A DNA stretch of 64,000 nt from Botryosphaeria dothidea. Its lineage: Eukaryota; Ascomycota; Dothideomycetes; Botryosphaeriales; Botryosphaeriaceae. The position numbers and the translations under genes were made by a program. Shown in pieces: positions 25,301 to 34,200 of this stretch. The notes beneath the pieces are model-generated. The model saw only the letters and a program-made list of their open reading frames with translations, had not been told where the DNA came from and ran no database searches. The stretch covers positions 5,022,001-5,086,000 of the forward strand of contig WWBZ02000016.1 of assembly GCA_011503125.2 (NCBI GenBank), read 5' to 3'. Position 1 is the stretch's first letter. Each line of letters begins with the position of its first letter.

Positions 25301-26624
25301 CCCCTCGAACGTTGCAAGCGCCCTGTCTCACGCATCAACGAACCCAGCGGCTCTGACTTCAGCCCTCAACGCCCTACCGTCCAATGCTCTTCCCTCGGTT
25401 CTGTCGGCCATCGCCCCTGCTCTCTCAAATATTGCTCCTGGCTTGGGACCGTTCGTCACCTCCGAAGTCCCACAAGGCGTCTCCCAGTTGAACAGCAATC
25501 TTGGTGTTCTCGTAACATCGCAAATCCCCAACGCCTTGAACCCGGTCGGTTCTCTCCTGACCCAGGCATTGCCCCCCGCGCTCGGAATTTCTGGTCCCCC
25601 CAGCATCGTTGCCCCCGCCGCTCCCAGCACCGCTCTACCCTCGTTGGGTCTGCCTTCTGCGGCCGTTCCATCTGCTGCTGTCCCGTCTGCCGGCCTTCCT
25701 TCGGCAGGTCTCCCGAGCGCTGGCGTTCCCTCTGCTTCACTGCCATCAGCCGGTGTTCCGTCTGCCGGCCTGCCTTCCGCTGGTCTTCCTTCTGCAGGTG
25801 TTCCTTCCGCTGGTCTGCCAAGCGCTGCTCTCCCGTCTGCTGGTCTTCCCTCAGCTGGCGTTCCATCTGCCGGGCTGCCGAGTGCTGGTCTGCCAAGCGC
25901 TGCTGTTCCTTCGGCTGGCTTGCCCTCAGCTGGCCTCCCAAGCGCAGGTCTTCCTTCTGCCGGCCTTCCTTCGATTGCACCTTCTGCGCCTACAAACCTT
26001 GCACCTTCGGCTTCGCTCCCCAGCGTTGGTCTTCCTAGCGTCGGCCTGCCAAGCATCGGCCTTCCCAGCGTTGCTGTGCCATCTGTGGGTTTGCCGTCCG
26101 TTGCAATCCCTTCAGTCGGCCTCCCATCTGTCGGCCTCCCGTCTGTCGGCCTGCCTTCCGCAGCCATCCCTTCCGGCGCTGTGCCGTCCGCAGCCGTTCC
26201 TTCGGCCGCCATCTCATCGGCAGCCGTTCCTTCCGCTGGCCTCCCATCGGCAGCCGTTCCATCTGCGGCAGTCCCCTCAGCCAACGTCCCCTCGCCCACA
26301 GTCCCCAGCGCTGCAGTCCCCTCGCGCACGGTGCCCGCCGTCAGCGGTCCGTCCATCATCGCGTCCGGCACCGTCTACGGGCAGGTCTACAACTACGTCT
26401 TCTATGCCAACACGGTCGTCAGCGTCAACGGCGGCTTCCTGGATCCGCGCACGGGTGCCATCCAAGGCCTGCTTCCCGGCGGCCAGCTGGTCGCGTTGCT
26501 GAGCGACGGCCTGCATATCGCCAACCGCCTGGTACCGTACCCGCCCGCGTGGTTGAGCCTGATCAACGTGCTGGGCATCCAGCTGCCGATTATCAGCAGG
26601 TTGCCGAACATCATTCCCGCTTAA
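22344..26624 (+). CDS. Giant secreted tandem-repeat protein, 1426 residues
   Basis: Unrecognised single-exon gene. The N-terminus is a signal peptide (MRLPKKVLLAVLATLIHQATTAP), followed by ILPRQ, a possible basic processing site. Residues of about 60-540 are degenerate Ser/Ala/Leu/Pro repeats. About 540-1040 holds seven copies of a longer unit whose core reads LPSNVASALSQ, then ALSSAI.ALPSN, then PSVLSNLAP.LSG, separated by runs of (A/V)PSN pentapeptides. About 1090-1320 is a near-pure pentapeptide array (PSAGL, PSAGV, PSAAV, PSVGL). The last 85 residues are non-repetitive, with YGQVYNYVFYANTVVSVNGG and PGGQLVALLSDGL, and look like a folded terminal domain. No cysteine-rich, enzymatic or GPI-anchor features. 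A cell-surface or matrix protein is likely; the function is unknown. Confidence 0.8.
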   Translation: MRLPKKVLLAVLATLIHQATTAPTSPEEYPIYKEAQARVVEILPRQAVVASGGANAGVAVNNPLDTLCPSLPQLISQLPPDVQNVARQLNLALSSAIATNPALLPSSTANLLGGLPTAGLSSLGLPGVPTSAALPASIASAIPGLASSIAALPSAQIPSALSALPSNVVGPVASALPSNVLGGLTNLASAVNPSSAVPTSGVSNPLASLLSQAAPTNAPAASLLSQLGSNIANPSAISQIAATSPPVASLLSQIGSNIASPSVTPPALASALNSVASNLLSNPASVASQIAQNPSGPLASAVSRLATNPGSLVSTNAPLASALSNVGSLLSSALPSSAPGVSSALSSNALNSLLSGLPNALSQLSSNAVPLQSALSQVPSAALPSVLSQLASAAPSIAPALSSLVAGLPSSGAPGAPSSGLASGLPSSGLPSAGLPSGLPSAAIPSALSQLASALPSNVAPSVISQLASQLSTNPAALASALTNLPSASVPGNLASLASQLAIPAVPTAPSVGLPSTGLPSAGLPSSGVPSAPSAALPSNALGSLVSNLPSNVASALSQLPSNPAALSSAIAGLPSSAVPSVLSNLGPILSGLPTGASSNAASSNALPSNALNSLIGGLPSNVASALSQLPSNAAPLSSAIAALPSNAVPSVLSNLAPILSGLPSSAVPSNVIPSNAVPSSALGSLIGNLPSNVASALSQLPSNPAPLSSAIAALPSNAVPSVLSNLAPVLSGLPSNAVPSNAAPSNAAPSNAVPSNAVPSNALPSNALPSNALNSLVSGLPSNVASALSQYPTNPGALSSALGALPSNAVPSVLSNLAPVLSGLPSNAVSSNAVPSNAVPSNALPSNPLGSLISGLPSNVASALSQFPSNPAQLSSALSALPSQVQPSVLSQLSQIGSALSGLPTAASSAPVNSLLSGLPSNVASALSHFSSNPAQLSSAIGALPSQIQPSVLSQLSQIGSALSGASTAAPAAPSAPLNSVLSGLPSNVASALSHASTNPAALTSALNALPSNALPSVLSAIAPALSNIAPGLGPFVTSEVPQGVSQLNSNLGVLVTSQIPNALNPVGSLLTQALPPALGISGPPSIVAPAAPSTALPSLGLPSAAVPSAAVPSAGLPSAGLPSAGVPSASLPSAGVPSAGLPSAGLPSAGVPSAGLPSAALPSAGLPSAGVPSAGLPSAGLPSAAVPSAGLPSAGLPSAGLPSAGLPSIAPSAPTNLAPSASLPSVGLPSVGLPSIGLPSVAVPSVGLPSVAIPSVGLPSVGLPSVGLPSAAIPSGAVPSAAVPSAAISSAAVPSAGLPSAAVPSAAVPSANVPSPTVPSAAVPSRTVPAVSGPSIIASGTVYGQVYNYVFYANTVVSVNGGFLDPRTGAIQGLLPGGQLVALLSDGLHIANRLVPYPPAWLSLINVLGIQLPIISRLPNIIPA
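23960..25430 (+). repeat. Seven tandem LPSNVASALS-type repeat units inside the secreted gene
   Basis: Each unit encodes a core of about 50 residues beginning with (N/G)LPSNVASALS and ending near LSGLP, with (A/V)PSN pentapeptide spacers of variable number between the first four units. The last three units drift (SHFSSN, SHASTN), which suggests outward-growing or older copies at the 3' side. This is protein-coding sequence. Confidence 0.8.
25640..26330 (+). repeat. Pentapeptide-coding minisatellite (PSAGL/PSVGL)
   Basis: About 45 consecutive 15-bp units encode Pro-Ser-Ala/Val/Ile-Gly/Ala-Leu/Val. Unit sequence differs by synonymous changes, so the array is not a recent perfect expansion. Because these units avoid stops on the opposite strand, a long antisense frame (25328-26371) appears by chance. 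Confidence 0.8.
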
Positions 26625-27206
26625 GTGGTATGATTGAGATGGATGGAACAGGAGGGTTTCTGGAATTTAAGGAAAAAAGCTCTCGTGAAGTGGTACTATA
26701 CCGTGTCGTTTCTTGATTTTTTCTTTTTTCGGTTCTTCAACACAACTTTTTCTCCTTCAACACTTTGACTGTTTTGGCTTGGAAAGAGAATTTGAAGGTT
26801 GGACTGTTGGAACCAGGATTGAGCCTGAGTGCTTGTTTTGTATTTCCTTTGGCTGTTATCCTTGTACTGTGACTGTCCTATGTGTGTGTGCGGTCTTTAG
26901 GTAGTCTTTAGGTAGCATGCAATTGATATCGAGATCCCCCTTGTTGAAACTTGTCTTTGTTCAAAATGAAATCGATAGAGTAGTAGTCCAGGTAGAAAAG
27001 GTCTCTGCAGCCCATATCGCCATCGAAATGCAGGAAAGCCATGGTAGATCTCCGGTTCGGATGAGTTAATCCGCAACGCACAGATGCGCGAAAAGGACTT
27101 CTTGCCCCACCAGCACCACCAAGCAAAATGAAACGCAAAACGTACGACGAGCCGGGATTCACCCATTTGAGTGAAGGGGGAACCAGAGTACCAAAAAATA
27201 CCTAAT
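26625..27206. other. 3' flank of the repeat gene
   Basis: T-rich 3' flank with no coding frame that I can support. It likely contains the polyadenylation region of the giant repeat gene. Confidence 0.4.
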
Positions 27207-27294
27207 TGAGGATGATGCGATTCGAACGCATAACCTTCAGGAAACTCCAGCGTTATATCTGGAATCTGACGCGCTACCGTTGCGCCACACCCCC
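27207..27294 (-). tRNA. tRNA-Trp (anticodon CCA) with intron
   Basis: The minus strand folds as a tRNA: acceptor GGGGGTG/CATCCTC, discriminator A, D arm GCGC..GCGC, T arm ATGCG-TTCGAAT-CGCAT. The anticodon loop reads TTCCAGA with CCA as anticodon. About 16-18 extra bases follow position 37 and contain CTGGA, complementary to TCCAG, as in the anticodon-intron helix of pre-tRNAs. One anticodon-stem pair (A31 against C39) is a mismatch, so the exact intron ends are approximate. Confidence 0.85.
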
Positions 27295-28061
27295 AACGTT
27301 GATGAGTAGTTTTTGGTTTATTAATTATATCATCTAGAAAAAAGTTATCGGCGAGTCATGCTTGTGGATGTGTGGCCGAGGCTCATTTCTATAAAAGTCG
27401 TGGCACATATAAAAATTACGCCCATATGCGCCCGTGCTGCACCCACCTGAATTGTGTACACAACCTACATAGTACCTTTGTACATAAGATAAACGTGTTG
27501 ATTAAGTCTGTAGATCAATTCTCTTAATTGACTAATCTATGCGCTATAGCATGCAAAAAATAAACCATAATTCTTGAGGAGCGGGGCAGATTCTAAGCAC
27601 TACTATGGACGAGATATTGCCGCTATCAAATCATCGAAGTATATATTTAACATAAGGGATGCTTTCAAACTTGAGTGTCCGCTACCTTTCATGTTCTCTT
27701 TGTCTAGAGAATCCTCATTCGGAAGCCAAAGACGCTGATGATCAAGACACAGGCGATCTCGAAGCTCCCGCGAACTCTCACCCTCATCCAGTGCATGCTA
27801 CGGTCCGTGCAGAGAAAGATGCCACCTATCAGTTTCGTGGTGTAGTAAGACAGTGTTACTTTAAGGCTTAAGAACTAGTAGATGCATGGTCAGAGGTTGT
27901 AATTTGCCAAATGGACATGAACAAATGATAATACTAATCCTTAGAGACAAATGTTTACGTTCCATAGCTCTTCTCTGTTTACCTTGAATTGCGTCCCTTC
28001 ATCCTGCCACCATTGACGGCTCATCTAGATGGAGCTGGAACTTATTTAACTCGGTGTCCAT
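27295..28061. other. AT-rich intergenic region
   Basis: AT-rich, with no gene that I can support. A 70-codon frame at 27659-27871 has no recognisable features and no context. Confidence 0.4.
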
Positions 28062-29125
28062 CTATTCCGGGCTGACCATAGAAGTCGTGAGCGTCTGAAG
28101 GCAACCCCATCCTTTGGCCTCTCTGGAAACATTCATAGCCCGAACATCGCCCCCACCTTCGCTGGAAACGACCATAGCAGTTGCGTCTCTCTCCAGCAGA
28201 GCCAGTTCCGACCAGTCAGAAATAGCAACACACTCGATGGCAAGCGACAAGCTCGGCACAGCCATCTTGTACCTTGCCGCCGCCACGGAACGCCCCATCA
28301 CGCCCCCCGACCTGCCCTCCGCAAGCGCCGCAAACGGGCCCAAGACGTCCAGCACGAAGCCCGCCACGCTACAAGGGCGTCGGCACTGGCGCCGTCCCTG
28401 GAAACGCCGAGGACGACTCGTCGCGGGCCGTCCTGGCCTTCGGCGCGCGGCTCGACCAGGAAGAGCGCCATGGTGAGCAGCAGGCGGTTGGTGAAGTGCA
28501 GGCCGTAGAGCGAGCCGCCGGCGACGACGCTGGCGTGGGCGACGGCGTCGTCGCTGCGGTGGTGGGCAAGGCTGTCTCTTCGAACCGCCTGCGATCGACC
28601 GGGCCGGTGGACCGCAAGTCCCCCTTTCACGCATTCGTGCGTCCACTGTGCGTCGGTCAGGTGTCTGAAGCGCAGGTAGGTGGCCTCGCCGGGTTCGCCC
28701 TCGACGCTGTAGACGTGCGACCAAGCCTCCCTCGGGTTGGCGAGCAAGCGGAGGTCGAAGACGCAGGCGACGGCGCCGCCGGAAGGCTTGGTGTCGTCGA
28801 GTAGGACGAGGCGGGAGTCGATCAGCGGGGCTGCCACCAGGCTGACGGACTCCTCGTCGTAGATGGCGGCGAGGAGCGAGTACATTCCGGCAACCAGCCT
28901 CTGGGTGGCTTCGAAGCTTTGTGCCCGCGTCGAACGCTGCTCAGGGGAAGTCTCCGGGTAGGGCAGCGCGACGTGGAGTGTCGTAGACGCCGCTCCGTCA
29001 CTGATTGATCTGTTCAGGCTTTGGATGATGTGTCTGATTGGGTCGTAGAAGGCTCCGCGCAGATTCGATGGAGTTGGAGGAGTGGGTGGTGGGGGAAGGA
29101 GCAGAAGAGCGCGGATGGATGCCAT
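28062..29125 (-). pseudogene. Phosphopantetheine adenylyltransferase-like gene, catalytic motif lost and frameshifted
   Basis: Resembles the fungal CoaD-like protein that transfers AMP to 4'-phosphopantetheine in CoA synthesis. Conserved landmarks are the start MASIRALLLLPPPP, the segment LLLTMALFLVEP, and near the end ATAMVVSSE..G.VRAMNVSREAKGW, the usual TALVVS..TRSGG.AVN..R..KGW region. Where the family has GTFDxLHxGH, this copy reads GSLYGLHFTN, so the nucleotide-binding HxGH is gone. Near 28372 the frame changes by one base and about ten residues of the GVTGD..L..K segment are missing; the C-terminal frame then continues to the stop at 28062. A TATATAA element lies at 29198-29204, upstream. 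Lesions plus the lost motif argue for a decayed or non-catalytic paralogue. It sits next to an NRPS gene, whose carrier domains use a CoA-derived arm, but that link is only contextual. Confidence 0.65.
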
Positions 29126-31248
29126 GGCTCGTTCGTTTACTCTGAGATGCAACGCGGTATCTTGAATTTGGTGACTGTGTAAGATGCAAAGATGGGGTAT
29201 ATAAGCGGAGGCTCACTACTGAAGCGTGCAGAGAAGGCAGCCCAAGTGAGGCAAGGACGTGACAGAGTACCTTGTCAAATTGAGTGCTGACCGCGTCTAC
29301 GTAGTACATCGTGTGAGCCATTTTGGGGATATGGCATTTGGGGAATGCGGCGAAATGCAAGGGCTGACACAGAGGAGCCCCAAGCTTGGGTTAGTTAGAC
29401 ATGGACCGGATTCTACAAAGCTGTCGGGACAACAAGTTCACCGGTAATCGCAGAGGGGCTCCTTCTCCGACCGTCAATGTGAAACAACAGCATGTACAGA
29501 GGGGTGCTACAGCCGACGGTTAGCGCCGAACATATTGTTTCTAGCAGGAGGCCGGACAAATGACAGGGAGTCGAAGCATTCGTCCGGGCGTAAGTGTGTT
29601 GTATCCCTAGGGATAAAGCCTTCCGGACGAATGCTTCTGCTCCCTATGGGAGATATTTTTGCGTCCAAGGCCGTGGCTACTGACCTCTTTACAACGCCAG
29701 GAAAGAGAAAGTGGCAGAATCGGAGCCAACACAAGATATGGCTGCCTCTATTTACCATATGGTCAGGCTCGCGCATTATCGCAACACTTACAAAATAGAA
29801 CCGGTACATGCATGACACTATCTGTTCAGCTCTGAACGTGATTGGTATGGTGGTACAATAGTCTCGTATTGGCAACTCGGTCCCTGCTCTCTAAGATCTT
29901 GAGTCCATATGGGTGGCCTGATTCGGGATGGTTGGGAGATCAGAATCTCAGAAATGATGTTGTGGGCTCCAGGTATATACACCCTGCTTTGCGTTGGCAA
30001 TGCGCATTCTTGCTGCAGCCTCCACCCATGGCGCTAATTTTGCAGCAACCTTGGGTAGTACTACCTCTAAGAGTCTATGAATAGATAAGGCTTAGTTTTC
30101 GAGACACATGCACGACGACAGACGGACACCGACAGAGCCACCGGGTGGTTACACCAAGTCGATCATTTCCACAGCTGTAACCGACACATGACTGTCGTTT
30201 CCGAATCTACGTTCCCCTTGTTACGGACGATCAGGATCTACGCTGCCAGCAGCCGGCTGAAAAGCATCTGGAACTCCAGCTGGACATCTGGATGCCTCCT
30301 AGTGCAGATCCGACATCCCAAATTTGTCCGTGGACTAAATCTAAAGCTAGGGATACCCCCTCTGAACATGGAGAAGGGAAAGGATACTCTATCACAGGGG
30401 TTAGCTCTCAAAGAGATACTTTTTGTAGTACTAAAACGCCTGTTCCATGAGCTGTACAGCCGAGACAATCACTTCTGCTCCTTGAATCTGTCGGTAAATG
30501 GTCGCATTGGACTCGCAAAAGGCCTCGTCGAGAACCTCTGCTTTGATGTGGAGTACTGCGGGGAAATACTCAATGGGAACAGATCTCAGTACCTCCGCAG
30601 GTTGCCACCAATGCACCGCTGCTGAGCAACGAGACACTTCGCGCGTACAAACGAATCAGGAACGATTCTGTGTCGTCCAAGATCCTGGAGAGTGCAGCGT
30701 CGGCCTGCATCAAGGACTAATTCACCTTTTTGATGTCCGAGCCGAGGAACAGGGTCGAAGTGGATTCCGAAGCGTGGCTCGGGAAGGGTGATGTTCCCGA
30801 GAGAAGTTAGCTTCCATCTTTTACATACCGACTTATCCCAGATTCGGATGGACTCATGCGAGACACTGCTACAGACTCAAGATATCAGATAAGGGAATGA
30901 AGCGGGCTTTCGGGATTTACGTTCCATGCGAAGTCTTCACGCGTGCAATGAGACCATAGAAGCGGCGGGTTAAGCTCGCCGGGTAGCGTTTGCGTTGTTG
31001 AATTTTGTACCGTAGAATCGCTCAAAGGCAGGACTGACTGTATGGTTAAAGATGACGGAGAGTTTTTTTTCCTCTGACTGTCAATGCATTGGAATTACAC
31101 AATTGACCGGTTGAATAAAGCCGTGAATGAATCTACAGCTCTACGGGTGTTGAACCATTACCTCGTGTCACGAATTCTACTCAATCAACAAAAGCCTCAT
31201 CATCCAAGGACGCAAACATACACAAACATTCCTACACAGCCGAAAGAA
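29126..31248. other. Intergenic region between PPAT-like pseudogene and NRPS
   Basis: No gene is supported over 2.1 kb. The frames are short and carry no domain. The part next to 31249 is the 3' flank of the NRPS gene. Confidence 0.45.
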
Positions 31249-34200
31249 TCAAGCGCCCCCAAACAACCCCTCGTCAAGCACCCCCCTCCCTTCCCCCTCC
31301 GCCACCAACTCCCCAACCGCCCCGACCAACAGCCCCAGCATCTCTTCCACGAACCCGGGATCCCTATCACTTCCCACCACACCAACATGCACCTCGCCCC
31401 CCTGCACAAACGCCACCGCCTTCACCGGCGCCGCCGCATCCCCATCCGGCTTCTCCACCCCAACCCTACACGCCCCGCCCGCCCACCCCATCTCCTCCAC
31501 GTCCTCCTCCGCCCCCTGGTAATGCACCATCGAGCCCAGCCACCCTTCTCCCTTGTCCGCGGGCCGCGCAACCACGGCGCCGCCCACCCAGTCGTGCGCG
31601 CCCGCCTCGGCGCCCTGCCGCTGCACGGCCGCCAGCAGGTCGCGCGCCGCCCAGCGCTGCTGGAAGACGACGCGCAGGCGGCGGGCGAGGACGAGGGCCC
31701 AGGCGGCGGTGAGGAGGGTGGCGGTTGTGGTGGTCGTGGGGAGGCGCTGGTGGGGGATGGGGGCGGAGCGGAAGAGGGCTTTGGCGTGGGGGTCGGTCGG
31801 CGGGGTGATGAGGCGGGCTGGGGGGCATCCGGAGAGGAGGTTGCGCCAGTAGGTGAGCGCGGCGGTGCGGGCAGGGGAGTGGGTGAGGGTGTGGGCGATG
31901 TAGGTGGAGTAGGGGGGTGGGAGAGCGGTGAGCGGGGTGCCGGTGTAGAGGGTTGAGAGGTCTTGGAGGAGGTGGGGCAGGGAGACGCCGTCGTATTGGG
32001 CGTGGGAGAGGCGGAGGATGAGGCAGGATTTGTTGGAGGTGGTGGTGATGATGATGATGTGGAAGATCTTGAGGAAAGGGGAGCCGAGGGGGAACTCGGA
32101 CTCGATGTCCGTCTTGCAGAGGTCTTTGACGTGTTGCTCGAGATCGCCGTCGGCGTGTTGCGTGGTTATGGGTGCGTGTAGCTCGTGCAGGACAACCTGG
32201 AGCGTGTTGGATCCGTCTTGGATGAAGACGGTGCGCAGGATGTCGTGGGTCTTGATCAGCTCGTTGCAGGCGCGCAATAACTTGTCTTGGTCCACGCCAT
32301 GGTCAAAGTACAGCAAGGTGTATTGCACCGACGTTCGTGGTGCGTGTATGGTTGCTCTGACGTCGAGTGCTTGGACATCTGTTGCCGGATACACATCTTG
32401 GATAGACCAAGACGGATGGGCAAGCTTCGGCCGGACGGTGTTGGATATGAATGAAGCCAGGTCCAACTCGCCCAGCGTGGAAAAGGGCTTGTAAGGCTGT
32501 ACCTTCGCTGCCGACGCCAGGTCCAATTTCATCACCTTGGCAGCATCGCCCAGACGCATGTGCTGGAAGATATCAGCCACGGATAGACTGTGTCCCTGTG
32601 CGCGGAGGCTCGACACCAGCTTCATTGCGAGGACTGAGTCGCCGCCGAGGCGGAAGAAGTTGCCATCGACGTCGATCTGCTCTGGAGAGATGCCAAGTAT
32701 CGTCGCCCAAGAGGCCTGTAGCACTTCTTCTGCGCGCGTCAAGACGGATTGAGCTGCGGTTTTCGTCCACGCCTCCTTGATTCCTTCGCGGAGCTGAATG
32801 AACACTTCCCGAGGAATCAAAAAGGCGAGCTGATCCAGGGACTTGTGATCGCTGGGAATCTTGTCAACCACAACGTACGCAAGGGGAACCGTGTATGGCG
32901 GAAGGGAGTCCCTGACGGACTTGTCGAGCTTCTTCAGTGCCACAGCAAGGCCGACAGGGATCCTGGCACAAACCCGCAGGCTCTTGCCATCATGAGTGAC
33001 GTCATGCCCTCCTGCCATGAGCTCGACGCTGTCTTCGTCAGTTGGCGGTTGCTCTGCAAAGACAACCAGCTCTTGTTCCCCCGTCTGCTGGCCGCTATCC
33101 GAAGACAGCTGCAGTACACTTGCAGCGGCGCGAATGGCCGTTGGGAGATGTCTCGACAAGTGTGCCTCGAAGTCCGCGATGTCCACCGCATGGCCCTGGA
33201 TTCTCACAACTTTGTCCTTGCGGCCCACAAACTCGAGACTGCCGTCCTCTTGCAGCCGGACCAAGTCGCCAGTCCTCTGCACCCTGCCCGTCCGGCCCGG
33301 GCAAGTAGGACTTCCAGCCACAAGCCAAGCTGGAGACTCAACCGTCTCACCCGGGAGAAAAGCGCCTTCGAGCCACAGCTCTCCAACACAACCGATCGGC
33401 GACAACATGGACCGATTGCTCGGATCACACACCCACGGCACCACCGCGCGAGGGTAGGTCTCCCCAGGCCTGACGCCCCTCCCCGCCCTCAGCGCCCCCG
33501 TCACCTCATCAACCCCCAACGGCGGCTCCCTTCCCCACCGCCAAATCGCATCCAACTCCTCGCCCGGCACGCACGCAATCTCCCCCACCCGCCGCGAACC
33601 CGGGCCCTCGCACAACGCCCTGCACGCGCACTCCAACCGCGCCAGCACGCGCCTCATCTCCGCCACCCCGACCACGCCCTTGTCGAAGCTCGCACACACC
33701 CGCACGCCGCATTGGCCGCCCCCCGCCAGCCCGCACGCCAGCATCACCGGATACGCATTGAACCGCAGCGCCTCGGCCACGACATCGCCGCCCTCGAACC
33801 CGAGCGCCCCAACGACGCCCGCGTCCGCCGGCGCCGGGGAGCGCGATGTCGCGGCCGACGAGCGTCTCGCCGAAGACGACGTCGGAGGAGCCGGTCTGGC
33901 GGGACGCGACGAGGGCCCAGGCGGCGCGGAGGAGGGTCGCGGGGGTGAAGGGCGAGCCGGGCGGCGGCGCGAGGGGGATGTGGCGGGTGAGCGTGGCGGT
34001 CGGCGTGGGGATGTAGTCGCGCGAGGGGAGGCGCGGGAACTGCGGGCCGACGGCGCCGTGCAGCTCGTGCTGCCAGAAGGCCTGCGTGGCGCTGGCGTCG
34101 GTGGCGCGGAGCCAGGCGACGAAGTCGCGCATGTGGGTGATGGTGTGGGGGGGGATGGGCGTGGTGTTGGCGAGGGCGTGCTGGACCTGGTCGAGGACGA

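Noticed and set aside
25328..26371. 347-codon minus-strand frame
   Set aside because: Antisense shadow of the pentapeptide array, with the same cause.
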